64,000 bases of DNA. It comes from Auraticoccus cholistanensis. Its GTDB lineage: Bacteria; Actinomycetota; Actinomycetes; Propionibacteriales; Propionibacteriaceae. Below, piece after piece: positions 62,350 through 64,000 of this stretch (its first letter is position 1; each line of letters starts with the position of its first letter). Location of the stretch: contig NZ_WPCU01000004.1 of the NCBI RefSeq assembly GCF_009742705.1, forward strand, positions 453,046 to 517,045, written 5' to 3'. The notes beneath the pieces were generated by a model. It saw nothing but the letters and a program-made list of their open reading frames with translations, had not been told where the DNA came from and did no database searches. A program made the translations under genes and the position numbers.

Positions 62350-63299
62350 CCGCGGCGCAGGGCACGGCCGCCGCCGTCCTCGCCCCGCTCGCGCCCGGAG
62401 CGCGGGTGGCGCTGGTGGCGCCGTCGGGGCCGGTGGAGGAGAACCGGGTGGCCCGGGCCGTCTCCCTGCTCCGCGGCTGGGGGCTGGAGCCGGTGCTGAT
62501 GCCGAGCGCCACCGCCCGGCACCCGCGGGCGCGGTACCTGTCGGGGGAGGACGCGGTGCGGGCCCGCGACGTCCAGGACGCCTGGTGCGACCCCTCGGTC
62601 GAGGCGATCTTCTGCATCCGCGGCGGCTACGGCAGCGTCCGGCTGCTCGACGCCCTGGACGCCGACGCGATGCGGGCGGCCCGGCCGAAGCCGCTGCACG
62701 GCAGCTCCGACGTGACCGCGCTGCACGAGTGGCTGCGCGAGCAGCTGGGCGTGCCGACCTGGTTCTCCCCGATGGTGGCGAGCCTGGCGCTGCTGGACGA
62801 CGAGGCCGCCACCGCCGACCTGCGCCGGGCGGTGCTCGGGCCGGCGGGGGAGCGGTGGTGGACCTCGCCGGCGGCGGAGGCGCTGGTGCCCGGCACGGCG
62901 GAGGGCACCCTGGTCGGGGGCAACCTCAGCCTGCTCGCCATGACGATCGGCGCCCGGGGCCGTCCGGTGCTGGACCACTCCGGCTGCATCGCGCTGCTGG
63001 AGGACATCACCGAGGACACCTACCGCGTCGACGGCTACCTGGTGTCGCTGCTGCGGGCCGGCTGGTTCGACGGCGTCACCGGGGTCGCGCTGGGCAGCTG
63101 GTTCGAGTGCGGGCCGCTGGAGGAGATCCGCGAGCTGGCGGTGGAGCTGCTGGCGCCGCTGGGCGTCCCGCTGGTCTTCGAGCTCGGCTTCGGCCACGGA
63201 CCGGCCGCCCACACGCTGCCGCTGGGGGCGCGGGGACGGCTGGTCGCCGACGGCCGGCCCCGCCTCGAGGTCGACGTCCCCGAGCGGGGACCGCGGTGA
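62346..63299 (+). CDS. LD-carboxypeptidase (peptidase S66 family)
   Basis: The 317-residue protein has the S66 catalytic set: S121 in HGSSDVTALHEWL, E219 in ALLEDITEDTYRVDG and H284 in GFGHGPAAHTLPLG. Family members (LdcA, MccF) cleave L,D-peptide bonds, most notably the terminal D-Ala of murein tetrapeptides in cytoplasmic recycling. Its GTG overlaps the ATPase stop, so it is translated with a peptide importer. Recycling of imported cell-wall peptides is the best reading; an MccF-like immunity role cannot be excluded. Confidence 0.9.
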   Translation: MTAAQGTAAAVLAPLAPGARVALVAPSGPVEENRVARAVSLLRGWGLEPVLMPSATARHPRARYLSGEDAVRARDVQDAWCDPSVEAIFCIRGGYGSVRLLDALDADAMRAARPKPLHGSSDVTALHEWLREQLGVPTWFSPMVASLALLDDEAATADLRRAVLGPAGERWWTSPAAEALVPGTAEGTLVGGNLSLLAMTIGARGRPVLDHSGCIALLEDITEDTYRVDGYLVSLLRAGWFDGVTGVALGSWFECGPLEEIRELAVELLAPLGVPLVFELGFGHGPAAHTLPLGARGRLVADGRPRLEVDVPERGPR

Positions 63300-63937
63300 C
63301 CGAGGCCAGCCGGGCGCCGCGGGCGTCCACCGTGCTCAAGACGCGGCTGCTGGAGGCCTACCGCGAGGAGTTCGCCGCCGGCCTGGAGTGGGCGCTGGGC
63401 GACCCCTCGCTGGAGGCGGCCGCGGCCCGGATCACCGGCGCCCGCCGTCGGTTCGTGCTGGGCGCGGCCAGCTCCTTCACCTACGCCTCGCTGCTGGCGG
63501 CCAAGCTGAGCGCGGCGCTGGCCCAGGTCACCCTGGTCGACGGCACCATCGTCCGGCCGCTGGAGATCCTCAGCGACGTCCGCGACAGCGACGTGCTGAT
63601 CGTGGTCTCGCTGCGGCGCTGGCGCCGCTACACCATCGACAACGCGCTGCCCTTCGCCCAGGCCGGTGGCGCGCTGGTGCTGGTGACCGACTCCGCCGAC
63701 CACCCGCTGCTGCCGCACGCCGCCGAGGCGGTGGTGATCAGCAGCGGCGCCGACGCCTTCGCCCGGGTCTCCGCCGACGTCCGCCCGCACCCGGAGTCGC
63801 CGGGCGTCTCCCCGACCGTGGTCAGCCTGGTCATCGACGTGCTCGCCACCCTGGCCAGCGCCAGCGCCAAGGGCGCCAACCGCCGGCTCGCCGAGCGCGA
63901 GCGGCTCGCCTCCGAGCTCGGCCTCTACCTCGACTGA
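63296..63937 (+). CDS. SIS-domain protein (MurR/RpiR-like without HTH)
   Basis: The 213-residue protein is a SIS phosphosugar-binding domain: ITGARRRFVLGAASSFTYASLLAAKLSAALAQVTLVDGT, SDVRDSDVLIVVSLRRWRRYTIDNALPFAQAGGALVLVTDS, and HPESPGVSPTVVSLVIDVLATL. No helix-turn-helix precedes it, unlike RpiR repressors. It could be an isomerase, an etherase of the MurQ type, or a sensor of amino-sugar phosphates. GTG overlaps the LD-carboxypeptidase stop. It ends 63 bases before the window edge, so downstream operon members may be missing. Confidence 0.85.
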   Translation: MTEASRAPRASTVLKTRLLEAYREEFAAGLEWALGDPSLEAAAARITGARRRFVLGAASSFTYASLLAAKLSAALAQVTLVDGTIVRPLEILSDVRDSDVLIVVSLRRWRRYTIDNALPFAQAGGALVLVTDSADHPLLPHAAEAVVISSGADAFARVSADVRPHPESPGVSPTVVSLVIDVLATLASASAKGANRRLAERERLASELGLYLD

Positions 63938-64000
63938 CCCCCTCACCCCACCCCCCGCACCCCGCCCGCGTGTATGTCGTCGCGGTCACGGTCGGCGTGT

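Overview
The window is chromosomal DNA from a high-GC actinobacterium. The evidence is very GC-rich coding sequence with many GTG starts and 4-base GTGA/ATGA overlaps, a dnaK-grpE-dnaJ-hspR operon and a clpB gene preceded by HspR (HAIR) operators, F420/deazaflavin-type Ddn and LLM oxidoreductases, a VKOR homologue and PknB-like architecture. A Propionibacteriales-type soil actinomycete is a reasonable guess, but the sequence alone does not fix the genus. I saw no rRNA, tRNA, CRISPR array, integrase or insertion sequence.

Layout. 1-12.4 kb is a cell-surface polysaccharide region: a secreted beta-propeller/FN3 protein with a duplicated C-terminal domain (cut by the left edge), a CDP-alcohol phosphatidyltransferase, a hexapeptide acetyltransferase, a GT2 glycosyltransferase, a Wzx-type flippase, an anchored hypothetical protein, a WecG/TagA/CpsF transferase, a Wzz-like chain-length protein, an O-antigen ligase-like polymerase and a secreted GH16 glucanase. 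12.5-17.2 kb holds deoC, a ROK regulator and a divergent secreted CBM35-like/clan GH-D glycosidase. 17.3-24.7 kb holds a VOC protein, an OmpR-type two-component pair, DoxX, GNAT, Ddn and SET-domain proteins, and a Drr-type ABC exporter with its divergent TetR regulator. 24.7-31.8 kb holds a 16-bp minisatellite, an ATP-dependent DNA ligase, a PPOX protein, a ketopantoate reductase-like protein, a membrane pseudokinase, VKOR, DUF3140 and YaaA.

31.9-46.3 kb is the heat-shock region. dnaK-grpE-dnaJ-hspR and clpB each carry HAIR operators, and the product of hspR should repress both. Between them lie a frameshifted AbiEi/DUF559-type gene flanked by two copies of a 45-bp palindromic element, a DHA2 MFS pump, a MutM/Fpg protein, and a MarR-controlled oxidoreductase pair that includes an LLM::FAD-oxidase fusion. 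46.4-55.3 kb holds membrane proteins, a MarR/MMPL efflux pair, a spermidine-synthase-like protein, an MFS transporter and a class A beta-lactamase-fold protein. 55.3-63.9 kb holds an M20 peptidase and a six-gene operon (membrane-anchored peptide-binding protein, two permeases, fused double ATPase, LD-carboxypeptidase, SIS protein) that looks like muropeptide or cell-wall peptide uptake and recycling. The last 63 bases show no feature.

A recurring signal across the window is a -10-like hexamer (TANNNT or CANNNT) placed 6-7 nt before ATG/GTG of genes with no Shine-Dalgarno sequence. This points to widespread leaderless transcripts, especially for regulators and small enzymes.
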